A stretch of 34,514 bases of DNA, taken from positions 1 to 34,514 of the forward strand of contig JACPDG010000069.1 in assembly GCA_016184125.1 (NCBI GenBank), read 5' to 3'. Each line of letters opens with the position of its first letter. Position 1 is the stretch's first letter. This document shows positions 8,457 to 15,260 of this stretch, in pieces. The position numbers and the translations under genes are program-made. The DNA comes from Candidatus Rokuibacteriota bacterium. GTDB lineage: Bacteria; Methylomirabilota; Methylomirabilia; Rokubacteriales; CSP1-6. Under the pieces are notes generated by a model that saw nothing but the letters and a program-made list of their open reading frames with translations, was not told the origin of the DNA and searched no databases.

Positions 8457-8863
8457 ATCCGTCCTCCGTCCTCGAAGGTGAGCATCCGGCCGCGCAGCCA
8501 CCGCCACGCGAGCCTCGCGGCATCGTCGATCATCTCGGCATCGAGCTTGAAGTTCCACGCACGCCCGTCGTTGCGCTGCACGCGACCGTCGAGGGCGAAG
8601 CCGTTCGGCCCCATCCCACCGTTCAGCCAGGCGCCCGCGACGCCGTCCGGGCCGAGCAGACGCCCGCCGAGACGGAACCCATTGAGGCCGAGCCCGAGCT
8701 GCAGCTCCAGATCGGTCGAGCTCGGGCCGCCCGCCATCGCGCGCTCGGTGGTCGGCCGCTCGGCGGCCCCGGCGACGTCCGCCTCGCCCAGGGTGCGGTG
8801 CTCGGCCCACGCAGGCGTCACGGCGGTCATCAGCACGATGACCGCGATCACGATCGGTTTCAT
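8453..8863 (-). CDS. Small exported protein of unknown function
   Basis: A 136-residue protein with a clear signal peptide: MKP, a hydrophobic run (IVIAVIVLMTAV) and an AWA cleavage site at about residue 20. The mature part contains a twice-repeated glycine-rich motif, GLNGFRLGGR and GPNGFALDGR. It ends with a tryptophan- and arginine-containing stretch. I do not recognise a family. The start is the ATG at 8863 with GGAGGTGA 5-6 nt upstream; a longer frame exists but runs into a hairpin repeat. It is the first gene of the unit with mtnA and the SagB-type gene. Its stop overlaps the proposed mtnA CTG. Confidence 0.7.
   Translation of the reverse strand: MKPIVIAVIVLMTAVTPAWAEHRTLGEADVAGAAERPTTERAMAGGPSSTDLELQLGLGLNGFRLGGRLLGPDGVAGAWLNGGMGPNGFALDGRVQRNDGRAWNFKLDAEMIDDAARLAWRWLRGRMLTFEDGGRI
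8463..8467 (-). promoter_or_regulatory. Ribosome binding site supporting a CTG start for mtnA
   Basis: GGAGG on the minus strand lies 6 nt before the CTG at 8456-8454. It falls inside the last codons of the upstream gene, whose TGA overlaps the CTG. Confidence 0.6.
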
Positions 8864-8886
8864 CGCGTCACCTCCGTCTCTTGTCA

Positions 8887-8954
8887 TGGGGGGACTACCG
8901 AAGCCCCCCAAACCCCCCGCCCTCGGCGCCGCCCCGGGGGACCCGGGACGGCCC
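8887..8954. repeat. Class A hairpin repeat between DUF167 and exported-protein genes
   Basis: TGGGGGGACTACCGAAGCCCCCCA is followed by AACCCCCCGCCCTCGG and a second stem (CCCCGGGGG ... CCCGGG). The bipartite layout matches the copy at 29378 closely. It fills most of the 104-nt gap and could end transcription of the yggS cluster before the next unit. Confidence 0.75.
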
Positions 8955-8967
8955 TCGATGGATCCGA

Positions 8968-9237
8968 TCATCGGATTCGCTCACGGGTTCCGAGTCGCCG
9001 CTCGACGTCGTCGAGCGACAGGCCCTCGATGCGCACGAGCTTGTCACGACCGCGCTCGCCGTGCACGACGCTGACCATGCGGCGTGGGACGGCCAGCGCG
9101 CGTGCGAGCAGCTCGACGACCGCGCGGTTGGCCTCGCCCTCGACGGGCGGCGCCGTCACGCGGACCGCGAGCGCTCCCTCCCGCCACCCGGCGATCTCGT
9201 CGCGCGACGCGCGCGGCTGGACGTGCAGCCGGACCAC
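8968..9237 (-). CDS. yggU: DUF167 (YggU) family protein
   Basis: An 89-residue protein of the DUF167 family, with the pattern LHVQPRASRDEIAGW, LAVRVTAPPVEGEANRAVVELLA and a Lys/Arg-rich GERGRDKLVRIEG segment. The biochemical role is unknown; the fold is a small alpha-beta domain. The GTG at 9237 lies 8 nt after the divIVA stop with GAGGG just upstream. An ATG at 9279 would overlap divIVA by 35 nt and add residues not typical of the family. It is the last gene of the yggS-proC-yggT-divIVA group. Confidence 0.88.
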   Translation of the reverse strand: MVRLHVQPRASRDEIAGWREGALAVRVTAPPVEGEANRAVVELLARALAVPRRMVSVVHGERGRDKLVRIEGLSLDDVERRLGTRERIR

Positions 9238-9244
9238 GGCGCCC

Positions 9245-9724
9245 TCACGCCGGCTCGTCGTCGCCGTCCTCGATGCCACCGAGCTCGCTCACGACGATCC
9301 GCTGGTACTGCGCGATCGTGGCCTTCAGGTCCTCGATCAGCTGACGGCGCGTGCGCTTGAGCTGCTTGACGTCGCTCTGGATGCGCGCCTCCTCGGCGCG
9401 GGAGTCCTCGACGGTCTTCTCGCCCGCGAGCTGCGCCTCGCGCAGGATCAGCTCCGCCTCCCGCTTCGCGCTCGCCTTCATCTCGTCCGTCAGCTTCTGC
9501 GTCGTGACCAGCGTGTCGCGCAGGTTCTTCTCGAGCTCGGCCGTGGAGCGCGAGCGCTCCTCGAAGGCGGCGAGCTGCTCCTTCAGCAGCGCGTTCTCCT
9601 TGATGACCGACTCGTAGTCCTCGGCGATCTGGTCGAGGAAGCGGTCCACCTCGTCGCGGTCGAAGCCGCGGAACATCCGTTCGGAGAACTGCTGTTGCCG
9701 GATGTCGGCTGGGCTCAGACGCAT
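9245..9724 (-). CDS. divIVA: DivIVA-domain protein
   Basis: A 159-residue coiled-coil protein. The N terminus (LSPADIRQQQFSERMFRGFDRDEVDRFLDQIAEDYE) is the lipid-binding DivIVA domain. Residues 40-145 are almost wholly predicted coiled coil. Such proteins sense curved membrane at poles and septa and recruit division or growth factors. It follows yggT by 10 nt, with a GAGGAGG ribosome site overlapping the yggT stop. The location beside yggT and yggS matches the ylm-divIVA order of Gram-positives and several diderm phyla. Confidence 0.93.
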   Translation of the reverse strand: MRLSPADIRQQQFSERMFRGFDRDEVDRFLDQIAEDYESVIKENALLKEQLAAFEERSRSTAELEKNLRDTLVTTQKLTDEMKASAKREAELILREAQLAGEKTVEDSRAEEARIQSDVKQLKRTRRQLIEDLKATIAQYQRIVVSELGGIEDGDDEPA

Positions 9725-9734
9725 GAGGACCTCC

Positions 9735-10034
9735 TCACCCGATCGCGGACGCGATCCGGTAGATCACCGGCACGAGGAACTGTTGCAGGAAATAGACGCC
9801 GAGCAGCACGACCATCGGCGAGAGGTCGAGCCCCATCTGGTAGGTTGGCAAGCGCTGGCGGACGGGGCGCAGCACCGGCTCCGTGATGCGATAGAGGAAG
9901 CGGACGATCGGGTTGAACGGATCCGGGTTGACCCACGACAGCACGGCACGCGCGATGATGATCCACATGTACGCCGTCAGGACGAGGTTCACGAGGTTCC
10001 CGACGGCGATGAGGAAGTAGTTGCCGACGAACAC
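9735..10034 (-). CDS. yggT: YggT family membrane protein
   Basis: A 99-residue integral membrane protein with two hydrophobic segments (about residues 4-28 and 70-92). A conserved loop between them contains RAVLSWVNPDPFNPIVRFLYRITEPVLRPVRQ. YggT/YlmG proteins are linked genetically to division and, in plastids, to nucleoid distribution; the mechanism is unclear. The GTG start at 10034 shares its first base with the proC TAG (TAGTG), with AAGGGA upstream. Confidence 0.92.
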   Translation of the reverse strand: MFVGNYFLIAVGNLVNLVLTAYMWIIIARAVLSWVNPDPFNPIVRFLYRITEPVLRPVRQRLPTYQMGLDLSPMVVLLGVYFLQQFLVPVIYRIASAIG

Positions 10035-10864
10035 TAGGTCTGTCCCTTTCCGAGCTCGCGCGAGCGCACCGTCGCGCGCTCCACCGCGCTGATGAGCGTC
10101 GCGCGCAGCCCCCCCGCCTCGAGCGCCGCGACGCCGGCGATCGTCGTGCCTCCCGGCGAGCTCACCATGTCCTTCAGCGCCCCCGGGTGCATGCCGGTCT
10201 GCTGGAGCAGGCGCGCCGCGCCGGCGACGGTCTGCGTCGCGAGCGTCATCGCGGTCTGCCGGTCGAGCCCCATGCGAACGCCGCCATCCGCGAGCGCCTC
10301 GACCACGATCGCGACGTAGGCGGGTCCCGATCCCGACAGCCCCGTCACCGCATCCATCAGGTCCTCGTCGAGCGTCACCACGCGCCCGACCGCCCGGAAC
10401 ACTTCCGCGGCGAGGTCCAGGTCGCCGGGCTCGAGGCCCTCGCCTCTCGCCATCGCGGTCACGCCTTCGAGCACGAGCGCCGGCGTGTTCGGCATGACGC
10501 GGATCAGGCGCGCCGGCGTGCCGAGCGCGGTCCGGATGCGGGCGGTCGACACGCCGGCCGCGATCGAGATGAGCAGCTTGTCGCGCGTGACCTCGCCCGC
10601 GATGCCGGCGAGCACGGCGTCCATGATCTGCGGCTTCACCGCGAGCACGACGACGTCGGCCTCGCGCACGAGGGTCTCGTTGTCCTTCGCGATGCGGATC
10701 CCGAACCGGCCCTCCAGCTCGCGCAGCCGGTCCGCGCGCACGTCGTGGGCGAGCACGGACGCGGCCGGGACGACGCGCGCCTCCACGAGGCCGCGGATGA
10801 GCGCCTCGCCCATGTTGCCCGCGCCGACGAACCCCACGCGCTTGTCCTTGATCGTGACTGTCAC
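10034..10864 (-). CDS. proC: Pyrroline-5-carboxylate reductase
   Basis: Reduces pyrroline-5-carboxylate to proline with NAD(P)H, the last step of proline synthesis. The 276-residue protein has the Rossmann motif VGFVGAGNMGEALIRGL (residues 10-26) and VVLAVKPQ. It also has the substrate motifs IRVMPNTPALV and the C-terminal signature LQQTGMHPGALKDMVSSPGGTT. It starts at GTG 10864. The insertion of proC between yggS and yggT is common in many bacteria. Confidence 0.97.
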   Translation of the reverse strand: MTVTIKDKRVGFVGAGNMGEALIRGLVEARVVPAASVLAHDVRADRLRELEGRFGIRIAKDNETLVREADVVVLAVKPQIMDAVLAGIAGEVTRDKLLISIAAGVSTARIRTALGTPARLIRVMPNTPALVLEGVTAMARGEGLEPGDLDLAAEVFRAVGRVVTLDEDLMDAVTGLSGSGPAYVAIVVEALADGGVRMGLDRQTAMTLATQTVAGAARLLQQTGMHPGALKDMVSSPGGTTIAGVAALEAGGLRATLISAVERATVRSRELGKGQT

Positions 10865-10885
10865 CCGTCTCCCCGTGCGTGCCCG

Positions 10886-11560
10886 TCAGCGCGGCGGCCG
10901 CGGACCGAACACGGCCGTGCCGACGCGGACGATGGTCGCGCCTTCCTCGATCGCCGCCTCGAAGTCGGCGCTCATCCCCATCGAGAGCTCCGCGAGCCCG
11001 TGACGCTCGCCGAGCGCCCTGAGCGCCCGGAACCACGGCCGCGTCTCGTCCGGCGTGCCGACCGGCGGGATCGCCATGAGGCCGCGCACGCGCAGGCAGT
11101 CGAGCTTCGCGAGCCGGTCGAGCGCTGCGCCGACCTCGTCCGCCGTGAAGCCGGTCTTCTGCGGCTCGTTCCCGACGTTGATCTCGAGGAGGCAGTCCAC
11201 GGTGCGGCCGCGCGCGCGCGCGCGCCGGTCGATCTCCTCGGCGAGCGACAGGCGGTCGAGGGACTGGATCACGTCGAACAGCTCGAGCGCCTCCTTGACC
11301 TTGTTCGTCTGCAGGTGGCCGACGAGGTGCCACGGCACCGGCCGGCCGAGCGCCGCGACCTTCGCCCTCGCCTCCTGCACCCGGTTCTCGCCGAGCGCGG
11401 GGAGCCCGGCGTCGAGCGCTTGCCGGATGCGCGTGATGTCGACGGTCTTCGACACGCCGACGAGCAAGATGTCGGTGGCGCGGCGCCCCGTGCGGTCGGC
11501 GGCGCCGGCGATGCGCTCTCGCACACGCTCGAGGTTCGCGCGCACGTCGTGGTCGATCAC
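10886..11560 (-). CDS. yggS: YggS family PLP-binding protein (PLP homeostasis)
   Basis: A 224-residue protein resembling the N-terminal barrel of alanine racemase. Lys in LLVGVSKTVD is the PLP-binding residue. Further signatures are LGENRVQEARAKVAAL, WHLVGHLQTNKVK, RVRGLMAIPP, LSMGMSADFEAAIEEGATIVRVGTAVFG. YggS has no known catalytic activity and buffers pyridoxal phosphate and amino-acid pools. It starts at GTG 11560 about 12 nt after a predicted transcription start and is the first gene of the group running to DUF167. Confidence 0.95.
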   Translation of the reverse strand: MIDHDVRANLERVRERIAGAADRTGRRATDILLVGVSKTVDITRIRQALDAGLPALGENRVQEARAKVAALGRPVPWHLVGHLQTNKVKEALELFDVIQSLDRLSLAEEIDRRARARGRTVDCLLEINVGNEPQKTGFTADEVGAALDRLAKLDCLRVRGLMAIPPVGTPDETRPWFRALRALGERHGLAELSMGMSADFEAAIEEGATIVRVGTAVFGPRPPR

Positions 11561-11577
11561 CCCTGGTCGCCTCGCGC

Positions 11578-11611
11578 GATTCTAGCACGCGGCCCGCGGC
11601 GTGCTAGGATC
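11578..11611. promoter_or_regulatory. Palindromic bidirectional promoter between yggS and the AAA ATPase gene
   Basis: GATTCTAGCACGC and GCGTGCTAGGATC are 13-bp inverted arms with one mismatch, separated by 8 nt. The minus strand carries TAGAAT (11584-11579) facing yggS. The plus strand carries TAGGAT (11605-11610) facing the ATPase gene. On each strand the hexamer 17 nt upstream is CTAGCA, which overlaps the opposite -10. The predicted plus-strand start falls at about 11617, one or two bases before the ATG at 11619, so that mRNA may be leaderless. Confidence 0.5.
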
Positions 11612-11618
11612 GCGGCGG

Positions 11619-14261
11619 ATGAACCCGGTCCTCGACCTGGAGCTGCTCGTGAAGTCCCGCTATCCGCTGATCGCGGTCCAGACCTGGGAGGAGGACCGGC
11701 TCACCAACGCGCTCCAGTACGTGGGCGCGCGACTGAAGCTCCACGTCTACGAGTGGACGATCGGCAGCGCGATCCGCCGGCGGGGCATGGTGGGCGACCT
11801 GCTGGAGGCCGGCGCGCAGACGCCGCTCGAGGCGCTCAGGAGCGTGGCGGCCCTCGGCGACGGCATCTTCCACATGAAGGACCTCTGCCGCTTCCTCGAG
11901 GAGCCGCCCGTGGTCCGGCGGCTCCTCGACGTGGTCCCCGACTTCGAGCGCGATCGCCGGTCCATCGTCCTCTCCGCGCCGCACGTCACGCTCCCCCCCG
12001 AGCTCGAGAAGCGCGCGGCGTTCTTCCATTTCGAGCTGCCCTCGATCGACGAGCTCCGGGCCGCGGTCAAGCGCGTCATCGGCGATCTCCGGCGCGACCA
12101 CAAGATCACCGTCGAGCTCGAGCCCGCGGAGCTCGAGCAGCTCGTGGAGCGCCTGCGCGGGATGACGATCTTCGAGGCGGAGCGCGCGCTCACCCGCGCG
12201 ATCCTGCAGGACCTCGCGCTGACCCGCGCGGACCTCGCGGCCATCGTCGAGATCAAGCGCGAGCTGCTCGCGAAGGACGGGCTCCTCGATTACCTGCCGG
12301 CGGACGCCAGCATGTCGGCGGTCGGAGGGTTCACGCACCTCAAGGCGTGGCTCGCGAAGCGGCGGCGCGCGTTCACGCCCGAGGCGAAGGCGTTCGGGAT
12401 CATGGCACCGAAGGGGATCCTGCTGTGCGGCGTCCAGGGCTGCCTCCGCGGCGACACTCGGGTGCTCCTCGCCGACGGGCGGATGCCGACCCTCGAGTCG
12501 CTCGCGCGGCAGGCTTCCGACTGCCTCGAACCTGGCGTGTACGAGGTCGCACACCGTATCGCCCTCGAGGACGGGACGACGGCGCTCGCCACGCACCTGC
12601 AGATCCACGCGGATCGCGAGACCGTCCTGATCAGGTTCGCGGACGGACGCGAGCTCGAAGCGACACCCGATCATGAGCTGCTTACCCCGCACGGATGGCG
12701 AGCCGCGGGTGACGTTGGCGTGGGAGACGAAGTCGTACGGTGGCAGCGCAGCACCGAATTCCAGACGCCGCTCAAGCGGACGCTGTTCGGCCGGCCACTC
12801 CACTCGGTCAGGAAGTCTCGACGCCCTGTCGACACTCTTCCGGACGTCTGGACTCCTGAGCTCGCAGAGCTGATCGGCCTGATTGCAGCGGAAGGATGTC
12901 GTGATCGGCGTCGCGTGACTCTGACACTCGGCCTCGACGAGCTCGATCTCGCTGGCTGGCTGCGCGACCGATCCGAGAAGCTCTTCGGCATCCGGCCGGT
13001 CGAGCGCGTCCGCTTCCCCAAGCACGTTCGGGAGTTTCGCTTCGACTCGTTCGACGTTGCCGTCAATCTCCATCCGCTGATCCAAGGAACGAAACGCACG
13101 AAGGCGATCCCCGACGACGTCTTCCTGCTCGACGATCCGTGCATCGCCGGCTTCCTGCGCGGGCTTTTCGAGGGCGATGGGTGCGTCATCAATGCGAAGC
13201 GTGCCGTCGGGCACCCGCGTTCGCCCCGTGTCGAGCTGAAGACCGTCAGCAAGGCGCTGGCCCAGGGGGCGCTACTGCTGCTTCAGCGGCTCGGAATCTA
13301 TTCGGCCGTCACCACCCAAACGACCGTCTACGGCTACTCCCGCTATGCGATCCATCGCGTGACAGTTCAGACGCGCGCGAGCCTCGAGCGCTTCGCGTCC
13401 GCCGTGGGCTTCATCTCCCGCCGAAAAGGTGCATTGCTCACCGACTCGCTCTCGTCGTTCTCGCGTCGGACGAGGCCGCGTTTCGCCGCCGCGGCGCGGG
13501 TCGTCGACGTGGAGAGGGTGCGCGTGCTGGAGCGCGTGTACGACCTGACCGTCCCTGGTGCCGAGCGCTTCGTCGCCAACGGATTGGTCGTCCACAACTG
13601 TGGAAAAACGCTCGCCGCGAAGGCCGTCGCGCAGGACTGGGGCCTGCCGCTGCTCAAGATGGAACCGGGGCGCCTCTACGACAAGTTCATCGGCGAGTCC
13701 GAGAAGAACTTCGACAAGGTGCTGGCGCTCGCCGAAGGCATGGCGCCCTGCGTGCTCCTCATCGACGAGATCGAGAAGGGCTTCGCGTCGGTCTCGAGCT
13801 CTGAGTCGGACGCCGGGCTCTCACGCCGCCTGTTCGGGCGCCTGCTCGGCTGGCTCCAGGACCGCACGGCGCCCGTGTTCGTCGTGGCGACGTCGAACGC
13901 GATCGCCGAGCTCCCGCCGGAGATGATCCGCAAGGGACGCTTCGACGAGATCTTCTTCATCGACCTGCCGACTCCGGAGGAGCGCAAGGAGATCTTCACG
14001 ATCCATCTCCGCAAGCGCGACCGTGACCCCGCGCGCTTCGACCTCGAGGCGCTCGTCCACGCCTCCGACGGGTTCAGCGGCGCCGAGATCGAGCAGGCGG
14101 TGGTGTCATCGCTCTACACCGCGTTCTCGGCCTCGAGCGACGTGACGACCGAGATCCTGGTCGCCGAGCTGACGGGCACGCGCCCCCTGTCCGTCACGCG
14201 CCGCGAGGACATCGCCGAGCTGCGCGCGTGGGCGTCGGAGCGCGCGGTCCCGGCGAGCTGA
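11619..14261 (+). CDS. Ycf46-like AAA ATPase precursor interrupted by an intein
   Basis: The precursor is 880 residues; removal of the intein (residues 275-660) leaves a 494-residue protein. The N terminus (VLDLELLVKSRYPLIAVQTWEEDRL) and overall layout match the Ycf46-type AAA proteins of cyanobacteria and other bacteria, whose function is poorly defined. After splicing, GVQG joins CGKT to give a Walker A motif GVQGCGKT. Walker B is CVLLIDEIEKGF, sensor 1 is FVVATSN, and the arginine finger region is RKGRFDEIF. Without splicing the ATPase cannot form its P-loop. The ATG at 11619 fits the family start; a frame 6 codons longer would begin inside the promoter palindrome. Its gene is on the opposite strand to its neighbours. 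Confidence 0.9.
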   Translation: MNPVLDLELLVKSRYPLIAVQTWEEDRLTNALQYVGARLKLHVYEWTIGSAIRRRGMVGDLLEAGAQTPLEALRSVAALGDGIFHMKDLCRFLEEPPVVRRLLDVVPDFERDRRSIVLSAPHVTLPPELEKRAAFFHFELPSIDELRAAVKRVIGDLRRDHKITVELEPAELEQLVERLRGMTIFEAERALTRAILQDLALTRADLAAIVEIKRELLAKDGLLDYLPADASMSAVGGFTHLKAWLAKRRRAFTPEAKAFGIMAPKGILLCGVQGCLRGDTRVLLADGRMPTLESLARQASDCLEPGVYEVAHRIALEDGTTALATHLQIHADRETVLIRFADGRELEATPDHELLTPHGWRAAGDVGVGDEVVRWQRSTEFQTPLKRTLFGRPLHSVRKSRRPVDTLPDVWTPELAELIGLIAAEGCRDRRRVTLTLGLDELDLAGWLRDRSEKLFGIRPVERVRFPKHVREFRFDSFDVAVNLHPLIQGTKRTKAIPDDVFLLDDPCIAGFLRGLFEGDGCVINAKRAVGHPRSPRVELKTVSKALAQGALLLLQRLGIYSAVTTQTTVYGYSRYAIHRVTVQTRASLERFASAVGFISRRKGALLTDSLSSFSRRTRPRFAAAARVVDVERVRVLERVYDLTVPGAERFVANGLVVHNCGKTLAAKAVAQDWGLPLLKMEPGRLYDKFIGESEKNFDKVLALAEGMAPCVLLIDEIEKGFASVSSSESDAGLSRRLFGRLLGWLQDRTAPVFVVATSNAIAELPPEMIRKGRFDEIFFIDLPTPEERKEIFTIHLRKRDRDPARFDLEALVHASDGFSGAEIEQAVVSSLYTAFSASSDVTTEILVAELTGTRPLSVTRREDIAELRAWASERAVPAS
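12441..13598 (+). mobile_element. Intein with LAGLIDADG homing endonuclease in the Walker A motif
   Basis: A 386-residue class 1 intein. It begins with Cys1 (CLRGDTRVLLADGRM, block A). Block B has the TxxH motif (EATPDHELLTPHGW, about residues 73-85). Block F is VYDLTVPGAERFVANGL and block G ends VVHN, followed by Cys+1 of the host. All four splicing positions (Cys1, block B His, His-Asn, Cys+1) are intact. The endonuclease has two LAGLIDADG motifs, LIGLIAAEG (about 141-153, Glu at the acidic position) and FLRGLFEGDG (about 235-248, Asp). Codons here more often end in A or T (TAT, CAT, ACA, GTT, GGA) than in the exteins, which suggests separate ancestry. Confidence 0.95.
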
Positions 14262-14367
14262 GCCACCATGCCTGGATCCTGACCAAGCGGCGCTCCCGCA
14301 CGCACTCGGACGAGTTGGCCGCACCAGACCCGCCACGCGTACCGGGCCCTTCGGGACGTCAGGCGCA

Positions 14368-14814
14368 TCAAGGCCCCTGTGATTCCTGTTCGGGGCGCCA
14401 CGGATCGACGACCGGCACATTCGCGATCTGGAAGTCCGTCACGTTCCGGGTGACGACCGTCAGGCCGTGAACGGCCGCCGTCGCGGCGATGAAGAGATCC
14501 GGTTGGCAGAACGTGTGATTGACGGCGCGGCCCCGAGCGACCATTCGGCGCCACTCCACGATCACCTCCTCGTCGACGTCGAGGATGCGTGCGCCGAACC
14601 ACGGCCGCAGCGTCCGATCGAGCCAGTCCACCAACTCCCGCCGGAACCGGACGTCCGCGACCTGCTCGATGCCGAATCGAATCTCGGCGAGCGTCACGCG
14701 GCTCAGGAACAGGCTCTCAGGGACCTGCTGGTCGGACCACCTCTTGACCCGCGGGTCGCAGCGGGGCTTCCGGAGCTCGGAGACGACGACCGTGTCGAGC
14801 AGCCACCCCGTCAC
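14368..14814 (-). CDS. vapC: PIN-domain toxin, VapC/FitB type
   Basis: A 148-residue PIN-domain ribonuclease. The acidic metal-binding residues are visible at Asp7 (WLLDTVVVSEL), Glu44 (TLAEIRFGIE), Asp106 (QPDLFIAATA) and the final TRNVTDF. The spacing and the TVVVSELRKP start match FitB-like VapC toxins, which usually cut tRNA or rRNA. All active-site positions are present, so the toxin looks functional. GTG at 14814 overlaps the antitoxin stop (GTGA), typical of tightly coupled toxin-antitoxin pairs. The gene converges on the AAA ATPase gene. Confidence 0.92.
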   Translation of the reverse strand: MTGWLLDTVVVSELRKPRCDPRVKRWSDQQVPESLFLSRVTLAEIRFGIEQVADVRFRRELVDWLDRTLRPWFGARILDVDEEVIVEWRRMVARGRAVNHTFCQPDLFIAATAAVHGLTVVTRNVTDFQIANVPVVDPWRPEQESQGP

Positions 14815-15122
14815 GGCGGAACGTCACGCACGGGCATCGGCTGGCCCGCATGACTCAATTCGACGTGCCGCAGCGGCGAGGTCGAGAGCAAGGCGTGGAG
14901 GCTCGGCTGGCGTGCGCTCGGCAGCAGGGCCGCGAACTCTCCGGCGGATACCACGACCACCGCATCCTGTCCCCGGACGGTCACATGTTGCGGGCCCACG
15001 CTCCGCGCGAGACGGACCACCTCGCTGAACCGTGCCTTGGCGTCCTCCAGCTTCCATGCCCGAGGTCGGCTCCGTCGAGCCGCTCGACGCGGCGCGCCAC
15101 GTCGTCGCGAAACACTCGCCAT
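14811..15122 (-). CDS. Phd/YefM-type antitoxin
   Basis: A 103-residue protein with a basic N-terminal leader followed by AWKLEDAKARFSEVVRLARSVGPQ, HVTVRGQDAVVVVSAGEFAAL, the Phd/YefM DNA-binding fold. The remaining C-terminal 40 residues would wrap the PIN toxin. The ATG at 15122 has AGGCGAG upstream. A longer frame to 15251 would run through the promoter and operator and is unlikely. The 4-nt overlap with the toxin and the palindrome just upstream support an autoregulated pair. Confidence 0.85.
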   Translation of the reverse strand: MASVSRRRGAPRRAARRSRPRAWKLEDAKARFSEVVRLARSVGPQHVTVRGQDAVVVVSAGEFAALLPSARQPSLHALLSTSPLRHVELSHAGQPMPVRDVPP

Positions 15123-15133
15123 ACTCGCCTCTC

Positions 15134-15152
15134 TCTGACCAGACTGGTCAGA
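15134..15152. promoter_or_regulatory. Operator palindrome of the toxin-antitoxin pair
   Basis: TCTGACCAG-A-CTGGTCAGA is a perfect inverted repeat with 9-bp arms. It ends 11 nt before the antitoxin ATG and abuts the -10 box at 15152-15157, so bound antitoxin would block transcription start. Confidence 0.75.
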
Positions 15153-15180
15153 TCGTAGCGCTTCCCCGAGCCGTCGTCGA
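15152..15180 (-). promoter_or_regulatory. Promoter of the toxin-antitoxin pair
   Basis: On the minus strand TCGACG (15180-15175) is followed after 17 nt by TACGAT (15157-15152). Each matches the consensus at four of six positions. The spacing and the operator directly downstream make the assignment reasonable. Confidence 0.5.
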
Positions 15181-15260
15181 GTGGCGGCCAGACAAGAAAG
15201 AGCCGTCGATCGCGAGACAGTAAGGAGCATCCAGCCTGCGCATGCCGGCACGCCCCACCC

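Noticed and set aside
8864..8971. Longer N terminus for the small exported protein
   Set aside because: It would translate a hairpin repeat and hide an obvious signal peptide that has its own GGAGGTGA ribosome site.
15123..15251. Longer N terminus for the antitoxin
   Set aside because: It would cover the promoter and operator; the ATG at 15122 has a suitable ribosome site and a normal family length.
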